Origin: Polaromonas vacuolata
Lineage (GTDB): Bacteria > Pseudomonadota > Gammaproteobacteria > Burkholderiales > Burkholderiaceae_C
Direction: 5' to 3'
NCBI RefSeq assembly: GCF_012584515.1
Contig: NZ_CP051461.1
Coordinates: forward strand, 2,165,501 to 2,229,500
Length of the DNA: 64,000 nucleotides
Below, one piece after another: positions 41,509-52,816 of the stretch. A model generated the notes under the pieces. The model ran no database searches. It worked only from the letters and a program-made list of their open reading frames with translations, and was not told where the DNA came from. How positions within the stretch are numbered: the first letter of the stretch is position 1; each line of letters begins with the position of its first letter. The translations under genes and the position numbers were made by a program.

Positions 41509-42246
41509 TCAAGAGACAAAAAAGCCGGTGAGCTGCATGCCCACCAAAACAAAACCGGCGCTCATCATGGCGACGTTGGCGGTGTAGGCGTGACGGGCAA
41601 AACTAAGCGTGCGGCGCCAGTAGCCCATACCAATCAAGATCACCGAGAGTGCCAGCAACTGGCCTATTTCTACGCCCACATTAAAGGCGATCAGGTTAGG
41701 CACCAAGCCGTCGGCAGAGATCTCATACTCAAGAATCTTGCTGGCCAGTCCAAAACCATGAAACAGACCAAACACCAAGGTGGCAACTTTGGTGTTGGGC
41801 TGAAAGCCAAACCAGCGCTGGAATGCGCCTAAGTTGTCCAGAGCCTTGTAGACGACCGATAAACCAATGATGGCGTCAATCACGTAGCTGTTGATGCCGA
41901 GATTGAAATACACACCCAAAATCATGGTGGTGGAGTGACCCAAGGCAAACAGGCTCACATAAACGCCTATGTGTTGAAGTCGATAGAGAAAAAAGATTAC
42001 CCCAAAAAGAAACAAGATATGGTCGTATCCCGTCATCATGTGCTTGGCTCCCAAGTACATAAAAGGCAATAAATTAATGCCCGAAATCTCTTGGATATAA
42101 CCTTTGTCGCCAGCCGTTACAGCATGTGCAAATGCATCAATACTGCCTATAAAAAGGCCAATAAAAAGTATCGAAAGAATTAATAGCCGGGTCTGCCATG
42201 ACGCCCAGGGTGAGCGCGGCAACCTGCTTGAGACAAGCTTGTGCAT
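41509..42246 (-). CDS. HupE/UreJ-family membrane protein (Ni/Co transport)
   Basis: A 245-residue integral membrane protein of the HupE/UreJ_2 type. The metal-binding-type motif is GAKHMMTGYDHILFLFGV, with further His in GHSTTMIL and FGLFHGFGLA. HupE-type proteins move nickel or cobalt. A GGAG ribosome site sits before the ATG. It is the middle gene of a three-gene minus-strand unit (His-rich protein, HupE, membrane anchor) beside a metal-sensing repressor. Direction of transport is not settled by sequence. Confidence 0.85.
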   Translation of the reverse strand: MHKLVSSRLPRSPWASWQTRLLILSILFIGLFIGSIDAFAHAVTAGDKGYIQEISGINLLPFMYLGAKHMMTGYDHILFLFGVIFFLYRLQHIGVYVSLFALGHSTTMILGVYFNLGINSYVIDAIIGLSVVYKALDNLGAFQRWFGFQPNTKVATLVFGLFHGFGLASKILEYEISADGLVPNLIAFNVGVEIGQLLALSVILIGMGYWRRTLSFARHAYTANVAMMSAGFVLVGMQLTGFFVS

Positions 42247-42335
42247 AAAGACTCCAGTGGTCTGAAAAGAGAAAAAAATGAATGCGCTGCGCCAGACTTA
42301 ATGTGGCGCGAGCGAAGTTGTCGACTAAATGCGGT

Positions 42336-42755
42336 TCAGCCCATGGGTGGGCGATAGCGCCTAAAGGATTGGTCTGTATTCATCCCAAGCACCAGCGCGT
42401 CCCAACTCAAGCGCGGCGCTAATGATGCGCGCAAGGCTTGGGGCAGATGGGCGGCCGTATCGTGGGAATGGTCTAAGTCGTGATGCGGATGATCACTGCC
42501 CAAGTCTTGCTCGGCCACCGACATAACCTCGTCGTGGTCTGCATAGTCATGCGAATGCTCGTGTGCATGATCTTGTGCCACAACCAGCAATGAAGGCGCG
42601 GCTTCATGCAATGCAGCAATCGAGGCAATGCCGTGAGAGTTAGTCATTCCAACCGAGGACAGCATCACACCGAGCATGATCACCACTAACACCATCCACC
42701 TTTGGCTCAACGTGGTCACGCTGGTTAAGGTTTTCGGGTGGAGGCGTAAGGTCAT
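42336..42755 (-). CDS. His-rich secreted small protein, metal-binding type (CzcI-like)
   Basis: Start taken at the ATG at 42755; an in-frame TTG at 42773 is possible. The 139-residue product has an N-terminal hydrophobic segment (MVLVVIMLGVMLSSVG) and a dense His/Asp stretch with HAHEHSHDYADHDE, then DHPHHDLDHSHD. It resembles small CzcI-like proteins of metal-resistance loci and probably binds divalent metal in the periplasm. It heads the minus-strand arm and is divergent from the repressor gene. Confidence 0.75.
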   Translation of the reverse strand: MTLRLHPKTLTSVTTLSQRWMVLVVIMLGVMLSSVGMTNSHGIASIAALHEAAPSLLVVAQDHAHEHSHDYADHDEVMSVAEQDLGSDHPHHDLDHSHDTAAHLPQALRASLAPRLSWDALVLGMNTDQSFRRYRPPMG

Positions 42756-42779
42756 GTGGTTGTTTGGTAGCAAGTCAGC

Positions 42780-42808
42780 TATTATCGCATCCCCCTAGGG
42801 AGGATAAT
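42780..42808. promoter_or_regulatory. candidate operator of the CsoR/RcnR-type repressor
   Basis: In the short divergent gap an inverted repeat is visible: TATTATC (42780-42786) facing GATAATA (42802-42808), enclosing a C-tract/G-tract core (CCCCCTAGGG). RcnR/CsoR-family repressors bind A/T-flanked G/C-tract inverted repeats, and the position between the two transcripts fits dual control. Confidence 0.6.
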
Positions 42809-42815
42809 ATCCAGA

Positions 42816-43094
42816 ATGACTCAAGCCCACATACATGCCTCGCATCCGGCCATCATCAAACGTCTTAAAAGAGCCAATGGCCATCTCGCCAGCACCATAG
42901 AAATGCTGATGGCGGGTCGCTCTTGTCTGGATGTTGCGCAGCAATTACAAGCCGTAGAAAAAGCCGTTCAACAGGCGAAAAAAGCTTTAATCCAAGACCA
43001 TTTAGACCATTGTCTTGAAGGCTTAGTCGGCCCGCTTGGTGGAGATCAAAGGCACGCCATGGACGAATTCAAAGAAATCACGCGCTACTTATAA
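42816..43094 (+). CDS. CsoR/RcnR-family metal-sensing repressor
   Basis: A 92-residue all-helical repressor of the CsoR/RcnR/FrmR family (DUF156). Predicted metal ligands are Cys37, His62 and Cys66 (spacing as in CsoR, Cys-His-Cys), with extra His at 5, 7, 10 and 65 that could serve in a nickel/cobalt-type site. The N-terminal His-rich start is RcnR-like, whereas Cys66 replaces the fourth His. It should repress the divergent HupE arm and the downstream His-tailed MFS gene until metal binds. Metal specificity is uncertain. Confidence 0.85.
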   Translation: MTQAHIHASHPAIIKRLKRANGHLASTIEMLMAGRSCLDVAQQLQAVEKAVQQAKKALIQDHLDHCLEGLVGPLGGDQRHAMDEFKEITRYL

Positions 43095-43163
43095 AGTTGT
43101 TTATGACAGGCCAGCACACACTATTTCAGCCAAGACGCTTGGCTTGAGAGCGAAAGACACAAC

Positions 43164-44489
43164 ATGCTGAGCATCTTCGCCAACCAAACCTATCGCCATT
43201 TATTTGCCGCTCAAGTCATTGCATTGATAGGAACTGGCCTAGCCACAGTCGCACTAGGCTTGCTAGCTTTTGATCTAGCCGGCAATGACGCCGGCGTAGT
43301 CTTGGGAACGGCATTGGCTATCAAAATGATTGCCTATGTTGGCGTCGCACCTATCGCCGCCGCATTTGCCGAGCGCTTGCCAAGGCGAGCCATATTGGTC
43401 AGTTTGGATTTAATCAGAGCAGCAGTAGCACTGTTTCTGCCGTTCGTCACCCAGATCTGGGAAATTTACCTGCTCATTTTTGTCTTGCAGGCGGCCTCAG
43501 CAGCATTTACGCCGGCTTTTCAAGCCACTATTCCAGAGGTGTTGCCGCGGGAAGATGACTACACCAAAGCTTTGTCGCTATCACGCTTAGCCTATGACAT
43601 GGAGAACTTAGTCAGCCCCCTACTAGCCGCAGCCTTGCTGTCGGTGATCAGTTTTCACAATTTGTTTGCTGGCACGGTGCTGGGGTTTTTACTCTCCGCC
43701 GTATTGGTCGTGTCGGCCCGGCTACCGCAACAAGCCGTGCCGCAGCGCCGCAGCATTTACCAGCGCACCACGCGCGGGCTACGCATTTATTTAGCCACAC
43801 CCAGGCTGCGCGGTTTGCTGGCTGTGAATTTGGCGGTGGCAGCAGCGGGCTCAATGGTGTTTGTCAACACCGTGGTGATTGTCCAAGGCCAGCTGGGTTT
43901 AAGCCAAAACGCAGTAGCGCTGACCTTGGCGAGTTTTGGTGCGGGCTCCATGATTACTGCGCTGGCGCTACCCAGCCTATTGGCTAAGCTGACAGACAGG
44001 TCGGTAATGCTCAGCGCTATTGTTATGTTGGTTGTGGGCATGTTCGCGGGCGTTTGGGTGACGGGACAAAACGCATTAATGGCCTTGTGGTTTGTACTTG
44101 GCTTGGCGTTTGCCAGTGCCCAAACACCTTCGGGGCGATTGTTACGTCGCTCAGCCAATCCAGAAGATCGGCCATCACTGTTTGCCGCGCAGTTTGCCCT
44201 GTCACATGCTTGTTGGTTGCTGTTTTATCCTTTGGCCGGCTGGTTGGGCTCTCACTTTGGCATGCCTTTAAGCTTTGCGGTACTAGGCTGTTCAACTGCA
44301 TTGGCTGTCGGCTTAGCTTTAAAAATATGGCCGCCTTTTGATCCCGATGTACTGACGCATGTACACCCTAATCTTGCGGTTTGCCATCCACATGTAACAG
44401 GTGAACCTGCAACCGGCCAAGATTTACACCACACCCATGCTTTTGTGATTGATGACGACCACCTGCATTGGCCGAGTACAGGTCATTAA
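43164..44489 (+). CDS. nreB: NreB/NcrC-like MFS nickel exporter with His-rich tail
   Basis: A 441-residue MFS protein with about 12 membrane helices (from LFAAQVIALIGTGLATVALGL) and a C-terminal His-rich tail (HVHPNLAVCHPH ... HHTHAF ... DDDHLHW). This architecture matches NreB/NcrC nickel-resistance exporters, whose gene follows a small metal-dependent repressor just as here (70 bp). The tail probably binds nickel or cobalt on the cytoplasmic side. I infer metal export; other MFS functions cannot be excluded. Confidence 0.78.
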   Translation: MLSIFANQTYRHLFAAQVIALIGTGLATVALGLLAFDLAGNDAGVVLGTALAIKMIAYVGVAPIAAAFAERLPRRAILVSLDLIRAAVALFLPFVTQIWEIYLLIFVLQAASAAFTPAFQATIPEVLPREDDYTKALSLSRLAYDMENLVSPLLAAALLSVISFHNLFAGTVLGFLLSAVLVVSARLPQQAVPQRRSIYQRTTRGLRIYLATPRLRGLLAVNLAVAAAGSMVFVNTVVIVQGQLGLSQNAVALTLASFGAGSMITALALPSLLAKLTDRSVMLSAIVMLVVGMFAGVWVTGQNALMALWFVLGLAFASAQTPSGRLLRRSANPEDRPSLFAAQFALSHACWLLFYPLAGWLGSHFGMPLSFAVLGCSTALAVGLALKIWPPFDPDVLTHVHPNLAVCHPHVTGEPATGQDLHHTHAFVIDDDHLHWPSTGH

Positions 44490-44696
44490 TATTTAAGTGC
44501 ATTTTTGATTCAAATTTAAGCCACCTTCTCCCTTGTCTAATTAATAACATGTAACCGACTGAGCGCGTTTAAAAAGGTAAGAATGCTTCAACCCCAAAGG
44601 CATCTTTTGAACACCCCTTTCTTATGCATTTTCAGTCCTGCGCAGCGCAGTATTTATTCATCATATTTAGTGACTGGATCTATCGACTTTAAAAAA

Positions 44697-45943
44697 ATGA
44701 GCCATGCTTGGCCACACGCAAAGTCAACTTTGTTGACCATGCTTTGCCTGAGCACATTACTAACGGCATGCTCAGGCAAGTCTGAAGCACCAGCCGTCAA
44801 GCCACCCACTGAAGTCGGTGTAGTGACGATGCAGCCAGAACGCCAAATCGTCACCAACGAATTACCCGGACGAACCAGCGCTTTTCTCACTGCCGAGATT
44901 CGCCCGCAAGTAGGCGGCATCATCGAGCAACGTCCGTTTACTGAAGGCGCCCAGGTCAAAACCGGTCAGTTGTTGTATCAACTCGATAACGCCAGCTATC
45001 TCGCTGCACAGGCTAATGCACAGGCCTTGCTGACTCGCTCTGAGGCCGCCTTGAGCGCAGCAAAAAGAAATGCCAACCGCAATGCAGAGCTAGTCAAGAT
45101 CAATGCGATTAGCCAGCAGTTGGCGGATGATAGCCAAGCACTGATGTTGCTGGCCACTTCAGACCTTGCCGTGGCCAAGGCGGCGTTAGACAGCGCGCGT
45201 ATTAATTTGGCCTATACCCGCATAGTCGCGCCAATTAATGGGCGCATAACTACCTCTAGCGTCACGCCAGGCGCTTTGGTCACAGCGAATCAATCGGCGC
45301 GGCACTCACTACAGTGCTGCAACTCGATCCGATGTATGTCGATATCACCCAGTCCAGCACCGAACTACTGCAACTAAAAACCGATAAGGCACGCGGCCTG
45401 ATCAAGGGCAGCGAGCAAGCCGAAGCCAACATCACCTTGATCTTGGAAGACGGCAGCACTTACGCGCAAAAAGGCAAACTCAAGTTCAGCGGTGTGAATG
45501 TCAACACCAGCACCGGCACCGTCACGCTGCGTGCGCTTGTGCCGAACCCGAATGGTTTGTTAATGCCTGGCATGTATGTGCGGGCCATGCTGGAGGCCGG
45601 AGTGAACGAGCAGGCCATACTCACACCACAGCAAAGCGTGACCCGGGAGGCGAGCGGCAAAGCGACTGTTCTTGTAGTCGGTAGTGATAACAAGGTCGAG
45701 CGTCGGGCGATTCAAATCGATCAAGCAGTGGGTAACCGCTGGCTGGTAACCCATGGTTTGGCCCAAGGTGAGCGGGTGATTGTTGACGGACTGCAACGCA
45801 TCACAGCGGGTGACACGGTCAAGCCGGTGGTACTGACGCTGGCGCAGTTAGCCGGCGAAAAGGCTGAGCCTGCTAAGGGCGCTGCACCGGCAACCTCGAC
45901 AGCGCCAATAGCGGCCGCTTCATCGACCACAGCCCAGCGCTAA
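44697..45943 (+). pseudogene. RND efflux periplasmic adaptor (AcrA/MexA type), frameshifted
   Basis: The start at 44697 gives a lipoprotein signal with lipobox LTAC (Cys25) and the AcrA-type N-terminal half (PTEVGVVTMQPERQIV, LPGRTSAFLTAEIRPQVGGII). Around 45297-45304 the frame breaks; the C-terminal half (VLQLDPMYVDITQSS to GNRWLVTHGL) continues in another frame to 45943. Comparison with the AcrA pattern in this hinge fits two extra bases (a GC doubling in TCGGCGCGGC) rather than a loss. No slippery sequence is seen, so either the adaptor is inactivated or the base calls are wrong. It would link the RND pump to the outer membrane channel. Confidence 0.75.
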
Positions 45944-45955
45944 AAGGGCTTTTTC

Positions 45956-48900
45956 ATGGCACATTTTTTTATCGACAGACCTATCTTTGCGTGGGTGCTG
46001 GCCATCATCATCATGCTCGCGGGGGCCTTGTCCATCAGCACCTTGCCGCTAGAGCAATACCCGGACATCGCGCCGCCCAGGGTCTCGATTAGCGCCACCT
46101 ATACCGGCGCTTCAGCCGAGACGATTGAAGCGTCAGCCTCTCAAGTGATTGAGCAGCAGCTCAAGGGCTTGGATAACTTGCTGTATGTCGAATCGAACAG
46201 TGATGCCTCGGGCCGTTCCCGCACGACGCTTACCTTTAACCCCGGCACCAACATCGACGTAGCCCAAGTACAGGTACAAAACAAACTACAACAAGCTTTA
46301 TCGCGCCTGCCAGAAGCGGTGCAAAGCCGCGGTGTGAGTGTCACCAAGGGCGGCTCTGATTGGTTGATGGTGTTTACCTTCACCTCGCCCGACCCCAGCG
46401 TTAGCCAAGTTGATATTGGCGACTATCTGCAAAGCAATCTCATCGATGTGATTGGCCGCGTTCCCGGTGTCGGCGACGTGCAATTATTCGGCACCAACTA
46501 TGCCATGCGGATATGGCTAGACCCCGCAAAACTAGAAAAATTTGCGCTAATGCCGTCGGATATTACCAGCGCTATCAACGCCCAAAATACCCAAGTTTCA
46601 GCCGGCCAGCTCGGCACATTGCCCGCTATTGAAGGTCAGCAACTTAACGCCTCGATTACGGCGCGCAGCCAGCTCAAGACGGTTGAACAATTCAATAACG
46701 TACTGCTTAAATCCAGCCCCGATGGCGCTGTTGTGCTGCTCAAAGATGTGGCTAGAGTTGAACTTGGCGGCGACAACATGTCGCGCTCCTCACGCCTGAA
46801 CGGCAAGGTCGGCGCTGGCATGGGCATTGTGTTGGCAGATGGTGCAAACGCAACCCGAGTAGCCGATGCCATCAACGCCAAAGTGGCGGAACTAGAGCCT
46901 TATTTCCCGTACGGGTTAACGTCATTCATCAGCTCGGATTCCACGCCGTTTGTGCGGGCCTCTACCAAAGAAGTGTTTAAGACGCTGGTCGAAGCCATGA
47001 TTTTGGTGGTTGTGGTGATGTTTTTATTCCTGCAAAACTTTCGCGCCACTTTGATTCCTGCGATTACCGTTCCCGTCGTGCTCTTGGGCACGCTAGGGGT
47101 GTTGTCGATTGCCGGTTACTCAATCAACGCACTGACCATGTTTGCACTTGTGCTGTCTATTGGTTTGCTAGTCGATGATGCCATCGTGGTTGTGGAAAAC
47201 GTCGAGCGGGTGATGAATACCGAAGGCTTGTCGCCCAAAGAGGCAACCCGAAAATCCATGAGTGAGATCACGCCCGCATTGGTCGGCATTGCACTGACTC
47301 TGTCCGCGGTGTTTATTCCAATGGCCTTTTTTGGCGGTTCAACTGGTGTGATTTATCGGCAATTTTCGGTCACGATTGTCTCCGCTATGGCGCTGTCCGT
47401 GCTGGTTGCGCTAACGCTTACACCAGCGATGTGCGCGACTTTTCTCAAACCGATTAAAAAAGGCGAGCACCATAAGCAAGCGGCACGCAAAGGTTTAATC
47501 GGCCTGCAAGATAGATTTTTTCATTGGTTTAACAAGCACTTTGACCGCAACGCAGACCGCTACCAAAACGGGGTGAGCAAAGCCATACGCGGCAGAAAAT
47601 ACATGCTGCTGGCCTTTGTGCTGCTGTGCGGCGCGATGGCGCTGATGTTTGCGCGCTTGCCGACATCGTTTCTGCCCAATGAAGACCAGGGCTTTATGCA
47701 AGTTCGCATCTCCCTGCCCTCAGGCGCTGCAGACGCACGCTTGCAAATAGTCATGGCCGAAGTGCAAGCCTATATGGCCAAGCAGCCAGATGTGATTAGC
47801 TTTAACTCCCTCACAGGACTGAGCGGCGACCAAAGTTCAGCCCGTGGTTTCGTGCGCTTAACTGATTGGAGCGAGCGTACCCGGCCGGAACAAAAAGCCG
47901 GTGCGATTGCGCGCAAAGCCACGCAAGATTTGGCCTACATACGGGATGCACGCATTTATGTGCAACTGCCCCCAGCGGTACGCGGATTGGGCGCCAATGC
48001 GGGCTTTAACTTTCAGCTAAAAGACTTAAACGGCTTGGGTCATGCCGCATTAATCGCCGCTAAAGACAAGCTTTTAGCACTCTCATTGAGTCGGCCAGAA
48101 ATGGATAATTTGCGCACCAATAACTTGGACGATACGGCCCAACTGAGCGTTGTAGTGGATGACCGCAAAGCCGCCGCACTTGGCCTTTCAGCCAGCGATG
48201 TCAACAACGTCTTGTCGAGCGCATTAGGCGGCGTTTACATCAACGACTTCCTCAACAATGGCCGAGTCAAACGGGTCTATATGCAGGCCGATGCGCCCTA
48301 CCGCATGCTGCCCAAGGACATAGGTCAGTGGATGGTGCGCAACAACCAAGGCCAGATGGTTTCTTTCGCTTCATTTAGTAAGACCGAATGGACCATGGGC
48401 TCCCCCGAGCTGCGCCGCTACAACGGCAGTCCTAGCTACGAATTCATTGGCGATGCAGCTCCCGGGGTGAGTTCTGGTGTGGCAATGGATGCCATCGAAG
48501 CAATGATTAAAGAGCTGCCTAACGGCATTGGCTACGAGTGGACTGGTGCGTCCTATCAAGAACGTTTGTCGGGCGCGCAAGCACCGCTGCTCTACGCCAT
48601 ATCCATACTCTTTGTTTTCCTTTGTTTAGCCGCTTTGTATGAGAGCTGGTCAGTGCCTATGTCGGTCATTTTGGCCGTGCCACTAGGCGTGATCGGTGCG
48701 CTGATATTTACCGGAACGCGAGGGCTATCGAACGACGTTTACTTCCAAGTAGGACTTTTAACCACCGTGGGACTGGCGTCTAAAAATGCCATATTGATTG
48801 TTGAGTTCGCCACGCAATTGCAAGCCCAAGGTAAAAGCGTTTTAGACGCTACGCTGGAAGCCGTCAGGCTCAGGCTCAGGCCCATATTGATGACGTCATT

Positions 48901-49135
48901 AGCATTTGGCTTTGGTGTGTTGCCGCTGGCCATTGGCACTGGCGCAGGCGCTGGCGGACGCCAAGCGATTGGCACAGCAGTACTAGGTGGCATGATGTTT
49001 TCCACTGCGTTAGGGATTTTCTTTGTGCCAGTTTTCTTCTTTGTCATTCGCAACTTTTTTGCCAAACGTAAAGAAGCCAAAAAGCAAATTGATGAAAACC
49101 AGCCAATAAAACCCAATTCAGAAAGTGCGCAATGA
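45956..49135 (+). CDS. RND multidrug efflux pump inner-membrane transporter (AcrB/MexB, HAE-1)
   Basis: A 1059-residue protein of normal length with the HAE1 layout: helix 1 AHFFIDRPIFAWVLAII, two large periplasmic porter loops, and the proton-relay motif in helix 4, LLVDDAIVVVENVERV (the paired Asp of AcrB Asp407/408). The central FFGGSTGVIYRQFSVTI and the C-terminal SLAFGFGVLPLAIGTGAGAG are typical. It starts 12 bp after the adaptor frame and overlaps the outer membrane gene. Exports hydrophobic drugs in exchange for protons; specificity unknown. Confidence 0.92.
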   Translation: MAHFFIDRPIFAWVLAIIIMLAGALSISTLPLEQYPDIAPPRVSISATYTGASAETIEASASQVIEQQLKGLDNLLYVESNSDASGRSRTTLTFNPGTNIDVAQVQVQNKLQQALSRLPEAVQSRGVSVTKGGSDWLMVFTFTSPDPSVSQVDIGDYLQSNLIDVIGRVPGVGDVQLFGTNYAMRIWLDPAKLEKFALMPSDITSAINAQNTQVSAGQLGTLPAIEGQQLNASITARSQLKTVEQFNNVLLKSSPDGAVVLLKDVARVELGGDNMSRSSRLNGKVGAGMGIVLADGANATRVADAINAKVAELEPYFPYGLTSFISSDSTPFVRASTKEVFKTLVEAMILVVVVMFLFLQNFRATLIPAITVPVVLLGTLGVLSIAGYSINALTMFALVLSIGLLVDDAIVVVENVERVMNTEGLSPKEATRKSMSEITPALVGIALTLSAVFIPMAFFGGSTGVIYRQFSVTIVSAMALSVLVALTLTPAMCATFLKPIKKGEHHKQAARKGLIGLQDRFFHWFNKHFDRNADRYQNGVSKAIRGRKYMLLAFVLLCGAMALMFARLPTSFLPNEDQGFMQVRISLPSGAADARLQIVMAEVQAYMAKQPDVISFNSLTGLSGDQSSARGFVRLTDWSERTRPEQKAGAIARKATQDLAYIRDARIYVQLPPAVRGLGANAGFNFQLKDLNGLGHAALIAAKDKLLALSLSRPEMDNLRTNNLDDTAQLSVVVDDRKAAALGLSASDVNNVLSSALGGVYINDFLNNGRVKRVYMQADAPYRMLPKDIGQWMVRNNQGQMVSFASFSKTEWTMGSPELRRYNGSPSYEFIGDAAPGVSSGVAMDAIEAMIKELPNGIGYEWTGASYQERLSGAQAPLLYAISILFVFLCLAALYESWSVPMSVILAVPLGVIGALIFTGTRGLSNDVYFQVGLLTTVGLASKNAILIVEFATQLQAQGKSVLDATLEAVRLRLRPILMTSLAFGFGVLPLAIGTGAGAGGRQAIGTAVLGGMMFSTALGIFFVPVFFFVIRNFFAKRKEAKKQIDENQPIKPNSESAQ

Positions 49136-50601
49136 AGCCAAGCCACAGATTTAAAACGCTGAGCTTTCGTGTAGCCGCACTGAGCGCCATTGCCTTAGTG
49201 GCCGGTTGCGCGAATCTCGCACCCGACTATCAACGTCCAGCGCTACCAGTTCCCGCAACGCTAGATTCGACAAACACAACGCCAAGCACTCCAGAAATCC
49301 AGACACCGGCTTTGAGCTGGAATGATTTTCTGCAAGAGCAACGCCTGCGCGAAGTAGTTGCCCTGACACTAGAAAACAATCGCGACCTGCGTGTCGCCGT
49401 GCTTGCCATTAGCAAAGCGCGCGCGCAATACAGTATCTCACGCGCAGACTTATTCCCCACACTGACGGCAACCGGCGAAGGCAACAGCAGCAACGCTGGC
49501 TCGCAAACGAGCAATAACAGCAACGCGCAGACCGGCGTACGCCGCCAATACACGGCGGAGCTGGGTATTACCAGCTATGAAATTGATTTTTTCTCGCGTG
49601 TGCGAAACCTCAACGATGCGGCGCTACAGCAGTTTTTTAGCATCACAGAAAACCGCCGCAGTGTGCAGCTAAGCTTAGTTGCCGAAGTCGTCAACGCTTG
49701 GCTCACCTTAGACGCAGACGGACGCCGACTACAACTGGCCAACAACACCTTGGAGAATTTAAGCCGCGCTTACGAGCTGTCTAAGCGCAGCTTTGAGCTG
49801 GGCGCAACGTCCGGTCTCGCCCTAGCGCAGGCGCAAACCACGGTTGACGCTGCGCGTGTTGATGTGGGCAGCTTCACCAGTTTGTTCGCCCGCGACCGCA
49901 ATCTACTGGCCTTGCTCATAGGCGCGACCATGCCAGAGAGGTTGCTGCCAGACGGCGCAGTAGCAGAACCAATCCGGGCAGATAGTGCACCTAGACAGCA
50001 AGCCAAAACTGCATCGTTGTTATTAGACGTGCCGGTCAACTTGCCCTCTACACGGCTGCAAAACCGACCGGATGTACAAGCGGCTGAGTTTGCACTGCGC
50101 GCAAGTTACGCCAACATAGGTGCGGCGCGGGCAGCGTTCTTTCCCAGCATCACGCTAACGGCAACTGCGGGCAGCAGCAGTTCTAGCCTGTCCAATTTGT
50201 TTGCTAGCGGCAGCAGTAGCTGGAGCTTTTTGCCACAAATACGCCTGCCCATTTTTGATGCAGGCCGCAATCGTGCAAATTTAGACATCGCGCAAATAGA
50301 CCGCAACAGCCTGCTGGCTAAATATGAAAAAACCGTACAAACAGCCTTCCGCGAAACCGCCGACGCACTGGCCGACCGAGCCACGCTAGAGAGCCGATTG
50401 ACGGCTCAACGCTCATTGGTCGCAGCAACCGAACAAGTGCTAAAGCTGTCCGAGGCCAGATACCGTTTAGGCAGTGACAGTTTTTTGCCCGTGCTTGACG
50501 CTAGGCGTGCGGTATATGCGGCTGAGCAAACATTGATTGGACTGGTGCTGACGGAGCAGCTAAATCGAATCACACTCTACAAAGTGCTGGGTGGCGGCTG
50601 A
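49132..50601 (+). CDS. outer membrane efflux lipoprotein (OprM/NodT family)
   Basis: A 489-residue TolC-like channel with signal peptide and lipobox VAGC (Cys26), then NLAPDYQRP as in the NodT group. The two outer membrane efflux protein repeats are present, with ADLFPTLTATGEG and AAFFPSITLTATAG as the internal duplicates. Its ATG overlaps the RND stop codon (ATGA). It forms the trimeric outer membrane exit duct of the pump. A strong terminator follows 40 bp downstream, ending the efflux operon. Confidence 0.92.
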   Translation: MKPSHRFKTLSFRVAALSAIALVAGCANLAPDYQRPALPVPATLDSTNTTPSTPEIQTPALSWNDFLQEQRLREVVALTLENNRDLRVAVLAISKARAQYSISRADLFPTLTATGEGNSSNAGSQTSNNSNAQTGVRRQYTAELGITSYEIDFFSRVRNLNDAALQQFFSITENRRSVQLSLVAEVVNAWLTLDADGRRLQLANNTLENLSRAYELSKRSFELGATSGLALAQAQTTVDAARVDVGSFTSLFARDRNLLALLIGATMPERLLPDGAVAEPIRADSAPRQQAKTASLLLDVPVNLPSTRLQNRPDVQAAEFALRASYANIGAARAAFFPSITLTATAGSSSSSLSNLFASGSSSWSFLPQIRLPIFDAGRNRANLDIAQIDRNSLLAKYEKTVQTAFRETADALADRATLESRLTAQRSLVAATEQVLKLSEARYRLGSDSFLPVLDARRAVYAAEQTLIGLVLTEQLNRITLYKVLGGG

Positions 50602-52225
<1,624 letters not shown>

Positions 52226-52256
52226 CACGCAAAAAAAGCTAACTTCAACCTAACAG

Positions 52257-52282
52257 AACCCCGGCAAGTCCGGGGTTTTTTG
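52257..52282 (+). terminator. hairpin between dctP and dctQ
   Basis: Stem AACCCCGG (52257-52264) with CCGGGGTT (52270-52277), 5-base loop, then Ts. As in other TRAP operons it probably allows excess binding protein over membrane subunits. Confidence 0.85.
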
Positions 52283-52291
52283 GAATCTAAG

Positions 52292-52816
52292 ATGAAAATT
52301 ATCGACCGCCTTGAAGAGTGGGTCATATCCCTGATGCTGCTGGCCATGACAGGCGTAGCCTTTATGCAGGTGGTGAGACGCTATGTGTTTAATACCGGAT
52401 TTTCTTGGTCACTTGAAGTGACCACTATTTTTTTCGCCATCATGATTTTTACCGGGCTTTCTTACGGCGTAAGGGTTGGCGCGCATATTGGCGTTGATGC
52501 ACTGGTGAATTTATTATCTGAAAAAAAGCGCCGACGAGTAGCCATAGCAGCGGTTTGTCTGTGCTTGGTGTATGTCGGTTTTATGCTGTATGGCTCGGGC
52601 ATTTACGTCAGCAAAATGATGGAAATCGGCATTGAATTTGATGACTTGCCGCTCGAACGCTGGAAAGTTTTAATGATTATGCCGATTGGTTTTGCGCTAG
52701 TGGGATTGCGCTTTTTGCAAATTCTCTATCTCTTGATAACCGGAAAAATTGATAACTTGCAGCTCGCCGACGAAGCTGCAGACGCGATGAAACTCAAATC
52801 AAAAGACAACGACTAA
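52292..52816 (+). CDS. dctQ: TRAP transporter small permease DctQ
   Basis: Start at the ATG at 52292 (an in-frame TTG at 52280 lies within the terminator and is unlikely). The 174-residue protein has four membrane helices, with the usual DctQ pattern LLAMTGVAFMQVVRRYVFNTGFSWSLE and RVGAHIGVDALV. It is the small membrane subunit that holds DctM in the sodium-driven TRAP system. The stop overlaps the dctM start (TAATG). Confidence 0.9.
   Translation: MKIIDRLEEWVISLMLLAMTGVAFMQVVRRYVFNTGFSWSLEVTTIFFAIMIFTGLSYGVRVGAHIGVDALVNLLSEKKRRRVAIAAVCLCLVYVGFMLYGSGIYVSKMMEIGIEFDDLPLERWKVLMIMPIGFALVGLRFLQILYLLITGKIDNLQLADEAADAMKLKSKDND

Noticed and set aside
44583..44696. Upstream extension of the efflux adaptor from the ATG at 44583
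   Set aside because: It would bury the lipoprotein signal peptide inside the protein; the ATG at 44697 gives a proper signal with lipobox.
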